Positions 1 through 5,857 of a stretch of DNA of 5,918 nucleotides are shown in pieces. The stretch spans positions 1 to 5,918 of the forward strand of contig DTYO01000023.1 of assembly GCA_012961845.1 (NCBI GenBank), in the 5' to 3' direction. A program made the translations under genes and the position numbers. The stretch comes from Thermodesulfobacteriaceae bacterium. GTDB taxonomy: Bacteria > Desulfobacterota > Dissulfuribacteria > Dissulfuribacterales > UBA3076. The notes beneath the pieces were generated by a model. The model saw only the letters and a list, made by a program, of their open reading frames with translations, did no database searches and was not told the origin of the DNA. Within the stretch, counting starts at the first letter, position 1. Every line of letters begins with the position of its first letter.

Positions 1-2
1 CG

Positions 3-1394
3 ATCAGGATAGGAAGGGAAACACTCACTCTGATCACCGGCTCAATGAGCGGGACCGGAGCGTTCCCGAGGGAACTGGCGACAAGGCTCCAGACAGAGCT
101 CAGCGGACGTGTCCGCAGGGCCCAGTCATACCTTGACGGCAACCGCGGAAACCTTTCCACGGAATATGTGGAGGATGCTTACACCGGGCTGGCGAGATTC
201 TCAGAGACGGCATCCATGATTCTCAGGGCATGGTCATATTCACGCAGGCGCCTTCCCACAGAGGAAGTCGCGAGAGGCAGGATCCTTTCCAGCTTCAGGC
301 TGGCTGTGAGCACGCTCACGGACAGCAACTTCAATCCTTTCCAGGGATACGACTCGCAACTCCGTGAGCAGCTCGCGCGCGCCTACTCAACTTCAGTGGG
401 CACGATATCGTCGAGCGCAGGCCTTGCGACCGCGCTTACCACGCTGGCGGGCAGGGACGGCACCCCTCAGACAATCGTGATTGAGGCTACCGCTCTCGCG
501 GCCGCCCTCCGCAGCGGAACCCCTCCTGAAGGACAGACGATGACTGACGTCAGGAGAAGGGGGAACGAGCTCATAGTTGAGGGCGACCTTCTCCGTTCAT
601 GGGATGTCAGGTACGACGCGGCGGAGTATCAGGCCTATAGGGGGATATGGAACCTCGCGCCCCCGCTCGGCGCCGAGCAGGAGAGGGCGGCGACCGCCAT
701 GGGCTCCTTCTGGGGCGAGCTCAACAGGATGATTTATTATTATACTGATGTCGTGGTGAGGGTCACGCCCAGGCTTGACAGCCAGGACCTCACCAGGACG
801 CCTGAAGCAAGGAGGCTCAGGCTCGCGAGGACGAGGCTCGAGGTGTCGCAGAGGCTTCTCAATGAGGCGATAGCCGTCGCGGTCGCGCAGGGGCTGACAT
901 CCAATGTCGTCCTGACGCGCACGGTCGACGGCACTGAGGTCCGCATCGAGGCAGGCCAGGCACTTGTGCAGTGCGTCGTGTTCGCCGTGTTTGCCTGGAC
1001 TGTATGGTTTTTTCTCACTGTATGGAATGAAAGGAATCTGCTTGAAGAAGCTGTTCATTCCCTGGACAAGCAGAATCTTCGAATAGACATAACAGAAAGA
1101 CAGCTTGAGCAGTTCAATGTTCTCAGGATGCATTACCTGCCTGAACAAATGGAGGCAAATGCCCTGGTATGGGAGCATGTGGACGTGGACTGGCGGGATA
1201 TTTCTTTCCTGGAACTTGTGCACAGGATCGAAGGGTTCTATTCGACAAACAGGCTTTTTGTTCTTGAGAGTTTCAAAACGGGGATCGGAAGGACAGGTAA
1301 TAGCGGGCCAGATAAGACGCATGAACCACAGGAATCGTCCACCAGATGGTTCCAGATGAAAGGAAAATTCTTATGTTCCAGTCGGGATATGTAG
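3..1394 (+). CDS. Chimeric frame: unknown GC-rich N-terminal part joined to a PilO/MshJ-like C-terminal part (5'-partial)
   Basis: The frame is open to the left edge. The ATG at 45 has no ribosome binding site, so the start is probably outside the window; residues here are numbered from that ATG. Residues 1-310 are hydrophilic, mostly predicted helical, Arg/Ala/Leu-rich, and match no family I recognise. A hydrophobic segment at about 311-327 (rich in F, W, V) is followed by a likely coiled coil (about 330-362) and a small domain ending in RWFQMKGKFLC (434-444). Membrane anchor, coiled coil and C-terminal domain in that order are typical of PilO/MshJ/GspM-type proteins, which join PilN- and PilP-like partners in the inner-membrane alignment complex. 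The downstream neighbours are PilP-like and secretin genes, which supports this for the C-terminal part only. G+C counted by hand is 68% (781-840) and 63% (841-900) but 42% in both 1021-1080 and 1081-1140. The MshJ-like half lacks its own start and the usual cytoplasmic leader. I trust the PilO-like call moderately and give no function for the N-terminal part. Confidence 0.6.
   Translation: MRIGRETLTLITGSMSGTGAFPRELATRLQTELSGRVRRAQSYLDGNRGNLSTEYVEDAYTGLARFSETASMILRAWSYSRRRLPTEEVARGRILSSFRLAVSTLTDSNFNPFQGYDSQLREQLARAYSTSVGTISSSAGLATALTTLAGRDGTPQTIVIEATALAAALRSGTPPEGQTMTDVRRRGNELIVEGDLLRSWDVRYDAAEYQAYRGIWNLAPPLGAEQERAATAMGSFWGELNRMIYYYTDVVVRVTPRLDSQDLTRTPEARRLRLARTRLEVSQRLLNEAIAVAVAQGLTSNVVLTRTVDGTEVRIEAGQALVQCVVFAVFAWTVWFFLTVWNERNLLEEAVHSLDKQNLRIDITERQLEQFNVLRMHYLPEQMEANALVWEHVDVDWRDISFLELVHRIEGFYSTNRLFVLESFKTGIGRTGNSGPDKTHEPQESSTRWFQMKGKFLCSSRDM
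960..1000. other. Composition breakpoint and probable fusion or assembly junction
   Basis: G+C and codon choice change abruptly here without loss of reading frame. Upstream codons favour GCG, CTC, GTC and ACG; downstream codons are AT-richer (GAA, AAT, CTT, ATA). An imperfect 9-bp tandem repeat, CGTGTTCGC (977-985) then CGTGTTTGC (986-994), lies on the boundary and encodes VFAVFA at the start of the membrane segment. The exact base of the join cannot be set by eye. A short homology of this kind could be where two unrelated sequences were joined, either in the genome or by an assembler. Confidence 0.6.
1360..1364 (+). promoter_or_regulatory. Ribosome binding site selecting the start at 1373
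   Basis: AAGGA lies 8 nt before the ATG at 1373. The in-frame upstream ATG at 1346 has only an AGGA 12 nt away (1330-1333), a poorer spacing. The site therefore favours 1373 as the start of the PilP/MshK-like gene. Confidence 0.6.
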
Positions 1395-1885
1395 CAGGCG
1401 GCTGGCTCAGGAATACAGCGTCGCTGATTTTTCTGTGTGTAACGATGGTATGTGCAGTCTGGTTGGGCCAGGTTCGGAATGCCGGCCTGCCTGCGGTATG
1501 CATCACATCCTGGGCCATGGCTATTCCCGGCCCAGGACCTGAGAGCCAACCGGAAAAAGGTGATCAGTGGGGTCCGGCTGTAGGAGCCGCTCATGATCCA
1601 TTTTCGTTCTCCGGGAAGATGAAAACGGAATATGATCCAGGGCCAGTTCAGGAACTTGTCATGAGCATGCTGATTAAGGGAGCAGACGAATCATACTGTC
1701 GGATTAACGGCTTCCTTTTCAGGGAAGGTCAGGAAGGAACCGGCTTCAGGGTTCATGCCATAGAGGAGAACGGGGTCTGGCTGGAGACATCCGCAGGGAG
1801 GTTGTTCCTGAAGCCAGGACAGAGGCAGAAAATACTGAGTCTGAACAGCATATCGGATTATATAGCAGGGAAAGACAATGAATGA
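1373..1885 (+). CDS. PilP/MshK-like pilus assembly protein, bitopic inner-membrane protein
   Basis: This 170-residue protein probably links the inner-membrane PilN/PilO-type complex to the secretin, the role of PilP, MshK and GspC-type proteins. It has a short cytoplasmic N-terminus, one membrane segment at about residues 15-32, then a Pro/Gly-rich linker (about 50-72). A DPF tripeptide at 75-77 resembles the (R)DPF motif that often precedes the PilP globular domain. The domain at about 91-150 reads as short beta strands with the pattern INGFLFREGQ...GFRVHAI..NGVWLE, close to the PilP/GspC homology fold. The start at 1373 is chosen for its ribosome binding site; the alternative ATG at 1346 would add nine residues. 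The gene overlaps the end of the preceding frame by 22 nt and the secretin gene by 8 nt, which suggests translational coupling. Family sequence identity is low in general, so the assignment rests on fold pattern plus position. MshK versus PilP cannot be separated here. Confidence 0.75.
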   Translation: MFQSGYVAGGWLRNTASLIFLCVTMVCAVWLGQVRNAGLPAVCITSWAMAIPGPGPESQPEKGDQWGPAVGAAHDPFSFSGKMKTEYDPGPVQELVMSMLIKGADESYCRINGFLFREGQEGTGFRVHAIEENGVWLETSAGRLFLKPGQRQKILSLNSISDYIAGKDNE

Positions 1886-3416
1886 ATTTTCAAAAATTTT
1901 CCTGGCATCTTTCATGATTCTGATCCTTTCGTCGTGTGCAGCTCATGAAAGTCAGAGCCTCGGTACAGCAGGTGGTTCAGAAAAAAGCCTTATAAACCCC
2001 GAAGATCTGGAATTCAAGTCGTTTCCTGAGGAACATAACGGACCTCGGGAACCTGCGATAAAACCCAGATTCAAAAAGCTGTCTCCACTGGATACCCAGG
2101 AACTCAGCATGGCATTTGTAGACGAGGATTATCAGAACGTTTTCCAGATTCTCGCCCATACGGCCGGCCTCAATCTGGTGATAGATCCTGAGGTCGGTAA
2201 GGTCCTGGGAGAGAGGCGCAGACTGACTGCAGAGTATCAGCACCAGTCTATCAGGGATATACTCTATTCTGCCTGCCGATCGCTTGACATCACGTGGAAC
2301 CAGAAAGGAAACACCATATATATCTGTGCATCGGAAAAGAGGATATTCAATCTGGATTTTCTGGGATCGGTACGCCAGGCTCTGTTCAATGTAGGCGGAG
2401 ACGTGCTGGGTGGGGGCGACGAGAATGAAGACATAATCACACCTCTTTCCGGAAGTTTTGAGGTTTCCGGCAGGACTTCCGAGACTGTCACCGACATCTA
2501 TAAGGGACTGGAAGAGGCCATCAAGGCCAGGATAGGTGAAGACGGAACACTGTTTCTCAACAGACAGACGGGCACTCTCCTGGTAAGGGCCAGGCCCAGG
2601 ATAATGGATGAGATAAGTACATACATCGATACCCTCAGGAGTAAATACAGACGCCAGGTGCTGATCGAGGCCAAAATCATAGAAGTAGACCTGAAGAAGG
2701 ACTATGAACTGGGTATAGACTGGAGACTCCTTGACCTGACTATCAGTTCGGATGAACTGGAGGATATTGGTACCATAGGCCGGATCACCACTGAAATTCT
2801 AAATGACAGTCTCCTGTATAAGCTTGTACTGAGGGGTGACAGATACAACGTCAGGACCGCTGTACATGCCCTTGAAGAATTTGGGACACTCAATCTCCTT
2901 TCAAATCCCAGACTCAAGGCCATGAACGGCCAGTCGGCGGTGATCAGTGTAGGCCAGTCGATATCCTATCTGAAACAGCTTACGTACGACAGGAGCGGGA
3001 CCTCAGGAGTGTATGACAGGTCAGTGAATGCAGACATCGGTTCCGTATTCAACGGAGTGCTGCTGGGGGTCACCCCGATCATAGAGGACCATGATATGGT
3101 CAGTCTGCATCTGGTCCCGATCAAGAGCGATCTGATAGACATGGAAGAAAGGGAATTCAGCGATGGGAGCACTTTTTCCTTTCCAAAGGTGAATCTCAGG
3201 GAGGTTTCCACAGTAGTACGGGCACGTTCCGGTGATGTTATAATAATAGGCGGGCTGGTCCAGGAAAAGGAACAGACAGGCGATTCCGGCCTGCCGTTCC
3301 TCAAGCATTTACCGGGGATGGGCCGCCTGTTTACATATAAACACAATCAGACTGAAAAGGTTGAGCTGGTTATTCTCTTGAAGATATGGGTGTCTTACGA
3401 TGAGCATACTGTTTGA
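1878..3416 (+). CDS. mshL: MshL-type secretin, outer-membrane lipoprotein channel of a type IV pilus
   Basis: This is the outer-membrane pore through which the pilus passes. The 512-residue protein starts with a lipoprotein signal (MNEFSKIFLA...) and a lipobox LSSC with Cys20 as the lipidated residue. After a disordered linker comes an N0/STN-like domain (about 75-152), then an N1/KH-like module (about 221-255, LFLNRQTGTLLVRARP). The secretin beta-barrel domain is at about 260-506. Its landmarks are SNPRL (342-346), GVTP (397-400), VVRARSGDVIIIGGL (446-460) and LPGMGRLF (478-485). It lacks the AMIN domains of the longer PilQ proteins, which together with the neighbours favours MshL over PilQ or GspD. 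The start has an AGGGA site (1867-1871) 6 nt upstream. It overlaps its upstream neighbour by 8 nt and its downstream neighbour by 17 nt. It looks intact. The secretin identity is near certain; the MshL subgroup is an inference from length, lipobox and gene order. Confidence 0.93.
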   Translation: MNEFSKIFLASFMILILSSCAAHESQSLGTAGGSEKSLINPEDLEFKSFPEEHNGPREPAIKPRFKKLSPLDTQELSMAFVDEDYQNVFQILAHTAGLNLVIDPEVGKVLGERRRLTAEYQHQSIRDILYSACRSLDITWNQKGNTIYICASEKRIFNLDFLGSVRQALFNVGGDVLGGGDENEDIITPLSGSFEVSGRTSETVTDIYKGLEEAIKARIGEDGTLFLNRQTGTLLVRARPRIMDEISTYIDTLRSKYRRQVLIEAKIIEVDLKKDYELGIDWRLLDLTISSDELEDIGTIGRITTEILNDSLLYKLVLRGDRYNVRTAVHALEEFGTLNLLSNPRLKAMNGQSAVISVGQSISYLKQLTYDRSGTSGVYDRSVNADIGSVFNGVLLGVTPIIEDHDMVSLHLVPIKSDLIDMEEREFSDGSTFSFPKVNLREVSTVVRARSGDVIIIGGLVQEKEQTGDSGLPFLKHLPGMGRLFTYKHNQTEKVELVILLKIWVSYDEHTV

Positions 3417-4377
3417 GGCTCTAAGAAGGCTGGAAGAAAAGGAGCTCCAGAGTGAGGCTGTACAGATGCCTTCCGGTTCCGGGCCCGCACGGCGGCACGG
3501 GCCGTGGGCAATATTTTCTGCTTGGATGCGGCCCCTGATGCTATTGTGTTTTTTTGCCGTGCTCGGAGGAGTCTCCGTTGCGGGATATTCCTGGCTGACC
3601 GGAAGGGTTGCCGGTAATGGAAATGATTATCACCGGACACAAAAAGGCCTGGAATCCGGGCCGTACGGCAGTCACAACAGACAGGATCACGAAAATCGGC
3701 CTGCGGGCGGCTGTGCTGCTGCAGGACATGAGGAAAGTCGCCTAGCCGGGGGCGGGGTGGACAGACGGGCTGATCATGTCTCGCCGGTGGGCTGCGTGTC
3801 AGCGGAGCTTGAACACAAAAAGGAGATGTCCTCAGGAAAAGTTCTGGAAACAGACCTGAGAAACCAGACGGTAGATGCTGCTGATACTGGCAGGAAGTAT
3901 CGGGATTTGTCCACAGAGGCGGAAGTACCGCAGCACAAGGAGAGAGAGTCTGGCAGCCTCCATGGTGCAGAGAATGCTGAAATCAGCGGAGAATCGGTGG
4001 GATACTCGATAAAGCCGGATGATTCGTCTGGAAAAGTCCAGGTCCCGGCAGCTGTACATCAGTTAGAGCCCGGCGTGTGGAAAGATCCCGGATACGGTAA
4101 TCAGAATATGAAGGCCTTTACAGTCAGGCAGAAGGCCCGCCTGATGAACGGGGAGGAATTCAGAGAGCAGGGAAGATGGAGTGAGGCGGCAGCCATGTTC
4201 AGAAAAATCTGGAAAGAGACCGGGGATCCTGATGTGGCGAACAATCTAGCCGGAGTTCTTCTTCTGCTGAACCGGCCGGAAGAGGCGGAATCTGTGCTGA
4301 CAGAGGCTCTCCAGGCTGCTCCGGAAGATGAGGACCTTATGTACAATCTTACCCTGGTGGAAGAGCTGAAAAAATAA
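3400..4377 (+). CDS. MshN-like bitopic TPR protein of pilus assembly
   Basis: This 325-residue protein has a short amphipathic cytoplasmic start, MSILFEALRRLEEKE, resembling the opening of MshN and GspB/ExeB-type proteins (MSxxxxALxRxExE). One membrane segment lies at about residues 45-65. A long hydrophilic linker rich in Gly, Glu, Asp and His (about 67-235) looks disordered and contains two cysteines, C105 and C132. Two tetratricopeptide-like repeats follow at about 250-315 (EEFREQGRWSEAAAMFRKIW, then LNRPEEAESVLTEALQAAPE). The TPR part would be periplasmic and probably binds partner proteins near the secretin. MshN is known to carry TPRs and to lie downstream of MshL and the ATPase MshM; here MshM is absent. 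The start overlaps the secretin gene by 17 nt and has only a weak GGGTG-type ribosome site, so translation may depend on coupling. Architecture and position support the call; the linker shows no recognisable homology. Confidence 0.7.
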   Translation: MSILFEALRRLEEKELQSEAVQMPSGSGPARRHGPWAIFSAWMRPLMLLCFFAVLGGVSVAGYSWLTGRVAGNGNDYHRTQKGLESGPYGSHNRQDHENRPAGGCAAAGHEESRLAGGGVDRRADHVSPVGCVSAELEHKKEMSSGKVLETDLRNQTVDAADTGRKYRDLSTEAEVPQHKERESGSLHGAENAEISGESVGYSIKPDDSSGKVQVPAAVHQLEPGVWKDPGYGNQNMKAFTVRQKARLMNGEEFREQGRWSEAAAMFRKIWKETGDPDVANNLAGVLLLLNRPEEAESVLTEALQAAPEDEDLMYNLTLVEELKK

Positions 4378-4406
4378 ATAACAGCGGCTCGAATTTCAAC
4401 CCGGTC

Positions 4407-4410
4407 AAGG
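4407..4410 (+). promoter_or_regulatory. Ribosome binding site of the first prepilin
   Basis: AAGG lies 8 nt before the ATG at 4419, within the 41-nt gap after the TPR gene. It supports the start that gives a normal short prepilin leader. I see no terminator or promoter in the gap, so the prepilins are probably cotranscribed with the upstream genes. Confidence 0.5.
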
Positions 4411-4418
4411 CATGCGGT

Positions 4419-4904
4419 ATGGACAGAAGATTAGGGGACAAGGGGTTTACTCTCCTGGAAATTGTGCTTGTGATGGTGGTTTTCGGACTGATTTTTGGCA
4501 TGGGAATTTCCGTGTGGATGGGAATTCTTGAATCCAGAAAAGTCGGGGTGACCCGCTCCATACTCCACACTGCAGAGAATTGTCTTGTGAATTACGTGCT
4601 GCAAAGCCACACTGTTCCGCCGGCTGCCGAGGGGTATACCCGGTGGTGTCTAGTGAAGGATGCCTGGGGCAACCGGGTCAAATTTGAAAATGTGGCGGAC
4701 GGGGAGCCGGTACATGCCAGGATGTCAACCAAGGAGCTCCGTGACCGGGAGGGGGTTCATCCCGGGGTGGTGATGGTCCTGGTGAGCATGGGTCCGGACG
4801 GCAGACAGGACTACTCCATCACAGAAGAGTATTTTGACTTCAGAAAAGGGGACGATATCCACCTCTATGTTACGGCCTCAGAACTCAATCTCATGCTGCT
4901 ATGA
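4419..4904 (+). CDS. Type IV prepilin-like protein, minor pilin/pseudopilin with GspG-like features
   Basis: This 161-residue protein has a class III signal peptide. A charged nine-residue leader, MDRRLGDKG, is followed by FTLLEIVLVMVVFGLIFG, with cleavage expected after Gly9 by a PilD-type peptidase and the conserved Glu5 of the mature chain at residue 14. The hydrophobic helix runs to about residue 36. The globular part carries DAWGNRVKF (81-89) and SMGPDGRQ (123-130), then a GDDIHLYV stretch. This pattern is reminiscent of the DPWGNPY and SxGADG elements of GspG-type pseudopilins, where acidic residues of the C-terminal loop bind calcium. Calcium binding here is an inference. Two cysteines, C55 and C77, could form a disulfide. 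The next gene encodes a longer relative, and the two overlap by 4 nt (ATGA). It is probably a minor pilin rather than the major subunit because it is coupled to assembly genes and has an ordinary ribosome site. Confidence 0.85.
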   Translation: MDRRLGDKGFTLLEIVLVMVVFGLIFGMGISVWMGILESRKVGVTRSILHTAENCLVNYVLQSHTVPPAAEGYTRWCLVKDAWGNRVKFENVADGEPVHARMSTKELRDREGVHPGVVMVLVSMGPDGRQDYSITEEYFDFRKGDDIHLYVTASELNLMLL

Positions 4905-5509
4905 CAAGGAATAAGGCTGGATTTACTCTCATCGAGATGGCGATTGTTCTGGTGATACTGGGCCTGGTGGCGGGGGCCGTTGCACCATTGACGGTCAGCA
5001 TGATCAAGAGAAACAAGATAGCGGAAGGCCGGAAGGCGGTACAGGTCGCAAGAGATGAAATCATTGGCTATGTGCTGATAAACAACAGACTGCCCGAGCC
5101 GAACTTTGCAGTCTCTCAGATAGCCCACTCCAAGGATCCGTGGCACAAAGATCTCTTCATTATTCTGGCGCCGGATTTGGTGGGGCAGAACATATGCAGA
5201 AATGCCGAGGCTGGAAAATCACAGACAGGTCTGGCCGTATGTCTGGAAGGAGACTGCACCAGGGGCAAGAAAGAGCGGATTGCTTTCATCATAGGCTCCA
5301 GGGGTGAAAATCTCAACCGGCAGACAGAGGAACCGGCAGACCGGGACGGCGACAGCACAGACCTTGAGACGAGACTCTATTCCTTCGGAGTCGCTCTGGA
5401 CGGTTATTCCGGGCCGGGAGATCCTCAACGCACTGATGATTCCTATGACGACATAATTGAATACGTATCCCTGGCAGAACTTGCTGCACGGGTTTGCGTG
5501 GATCATTAG
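4901..5509 (+). CDS. Type IV prepilin-like protein, longer minor pilin with four cysteines
   Basis: This 202-residue protein has a seven-residue leader, MTRNKAG, cut before FTLIEMAIVLVILGLVAG; the conserved Glu is residue 12 (Glu5 of the mature form). The hydrophobic helix continues into a charged amphipathic stretch (KRNKIAEGRKAVQ). Its globular part resembles the preceding protein: DPWHKDLF (79-86) corresponds to DAWGNRVKF, IAFIIGSRGENLNRQ (127-141) to VVMVLVSMGPDGRQ, and YDDIIEYVSLAEL (182-194) to GDDIHLYVTASEL. An extra insert of about 40 residues separates the last two blocks. Four cysteines (C99, C114, C119, C199) would face the periplasm and could form two disulfides. Its start overlaps the stop of the previous gene as ATGA, which indicates translational coupling. 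The pair looks like diverged tandem duplicates. It is a minor pilin or pilus-tip subunit by inference. Confidence 0.85.
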   Translation: MTRNKAGFTLIEMAIVLVILGLVAGAVAPLTVSMIKRNKIAEGRKAVQVARDEIIGYVLINNRLPEPNFAVSQIAHSKDPWHKDLFIILAPDLVGQNICRNAEAGKSQTGLAVCLEGDCTRGKKERIAFIIGSRGENLNRQTEEPADRDGDSTDLETRLYSFGVALDGYSGPGDPQRTDDSYDDIIEYVSLAELAARVCVDH

Positions 5510-5536
5510 GCTCCTGCAGAAAGAAGATATCTCGCC

Positions 5537-5548
5537 TGTAAAATTACA
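5537..5548. repeat. 12-bp perfect palindrome, possible operator
   Basis: TGTAAAATTACA is fully self-complementary and lies 28 nt after the stop of the second prepilin. Perfect short palindromes with a TGTAA-type half-site can bind dimeric regulators, but one AT-rich copy could arise by chance. No function is assigned. Confidence 0.25.
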
Positions 5549-5576
5549 AGACATAGTAACCCAAGAATTATGACAG

Positions 5577-5595
5577 CTGTTGAAAATTTTAGCAG
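5577..5595 (+). other. Weak imperfect hairpin after the second prepilin
   Basis: CTGTTGA (5577-5583) can pair with TTAGCAG (5589-5595) around AAATT, with two G-T wobbles. No T-run follows, so it is a poor candidate for an intrinsic terminator. It could be a partial transcript end or a chance fold. Confidence 0.2.
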
Positions 5596-5612
5596 TCCAA
5601 TATTTGATGACA

Positions 5613-5724
5613 GTCTCGTAAAAAGTTGGAAATTAGAATTAAGTCTACAATATATTGCATGCTAAAAGGCGCTAAAACCCAATATGAGGTATAGAAGGAA
5701 ATTTTTCAGGACTTTTTACAAGAC
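5613..5724. repeat. Spaced inverted repeat, MITE-like or dispersed-repeat candidate
   Basis: GTCTCGTAAAAAGT (5613-5626) is the reverse complement of ACTTTTTACAAGAC (5711-5724) at 13 of 14 positions. The unit spans 112 bp with an 84-bp AT-rich core. No open frame of useful size lies in the core and no clear target duplication is visible at the ends. The shape fits a small non-autonomous element or a dispersed intergenic repeat, or a long hairpin in the RNA. A single copy in the window cannot settle which. Confidence 0.45.
5661..5677. repeat. Two direct GCTAAAA copies spaced 10 bp
   Basis: GCTAAAA occurs at 5661-5667 and again at 5671-5677, on the same face of the helix. Direct repeats with 10-bp phasing upstream of a gene can be binding sites for a regulator. 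The site lies about 190 nt before the last prepilin start and inside the core of the larger inverted repeat. This is a weak candidate. Confidence 0.2.
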
Positions 5725-5754
5725 CGCTAATAATTAGCCGATATATAAAAAGAG

Positions 5755-5770
5755 GAAACTTCCAAGTTTC
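5755..5770 (+). other. Hairpin in the leader of the last prepilin gene
   Basis: GAAACTT (5755-5761) and AAGTTTC (5764-5770) are perfectly complementary, in practice giving a 6-bp stem with a TCCA loop. It follows the AT-rich TATATAAAAAG tract, so it may lie near the 5' end of the mRNA, where such hairpins often protect against decay. No T-run follows, so it is not an intrinsic terminator. Confidence 0.4.
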
Positions 5771-5790
5771 AAGAGCAGCTTCTTGAATGA

Positions 5791-5830
5791 AGCACTTTTG
5801 TGGGGTACTAAAACACTTTTTGAAAGTGCT
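5791..5830 (+). other. Two mutually exclusive hairpins upstream of the pilin ribosome site
   Basis: AAAGTG(CT) at 5823-5830 can pair with either of two CACTTT copies. The distal pairing is AGCACTTT (5791-5798) with AAAGTGCT (5823-5830), 8 bp. The local pairing is CACTTT (5814-5819) with AAAGTG (5823-5828), 6 bp with a 3-nt loop. Both cannot form at once. The structure ends 21 nt before the AGGAGG site, so neither form masks it directly. It does not match a riboswitch I recognise, including the c-di-GMP GEMM types. Confidence 0.4.
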
Positions 5831-5851
5831 CTGCAGGGAATTTTATGTTTT

Positions 5852-5857
5852 AGGAGG
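5852..5857 (+). promoter_or_regulatory. Consensus ribosome binding site of the last prepilin
   Basis: AGGAGG lies 5 nt before the ATG at 5863. It is the strongest Shine-Dalgarno site in the window, as expected for a highly expressed subunit, and it fixes the start. Confidence 0.85.

Noticed and set aside
597..1322. Long open frame on the minus strand (241 codons) opposite the first gene
   Set aside because: It crosses the composition break, is antisense to a frame with consistent coding bias, has an odd Pro/Arg/His-rich composition and no recognisable motif. It is best explained as a shadow of the GC-rich plus-strand gene.
1346..1372. Upstream start (ATG at 1346) for the PilP/MshK-like gene
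   Set aside because: It has a poorly spaced ribosome site, while the ATG at 1373 has AAGGA at 8 nt. The longer form remains possible.
2966..3346. Minus-strand open frame inside the secretin gene
   Set aside because: It lies opposite the conserved secretin domain, whose motifs (SGDVIIIGGL, LPGMGRLF) show the plus strand is the real one.
5219..5554. Minus-strand open frame over the end of the second prepilin and the intergenic region
   Set aside because: It has no recognisable motif and is mostly antisense to an intact prepilin gene; its extension past the stop is short and AT-rich.
5570..5665. 31-codon open frame starting MTAVENFSSPIFDD in the intergenic region
   Set aside because: The ribosome site is poor, and the frame runs through one arm of the inverted repeat into its core. 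Its length is within what chance gives in this composition.
5641..5700. Sigma-54 promoter using the TTGCA at 5655-5659
   Set aside because: The required GG of the -24 element is missing at the correct distance upstream.
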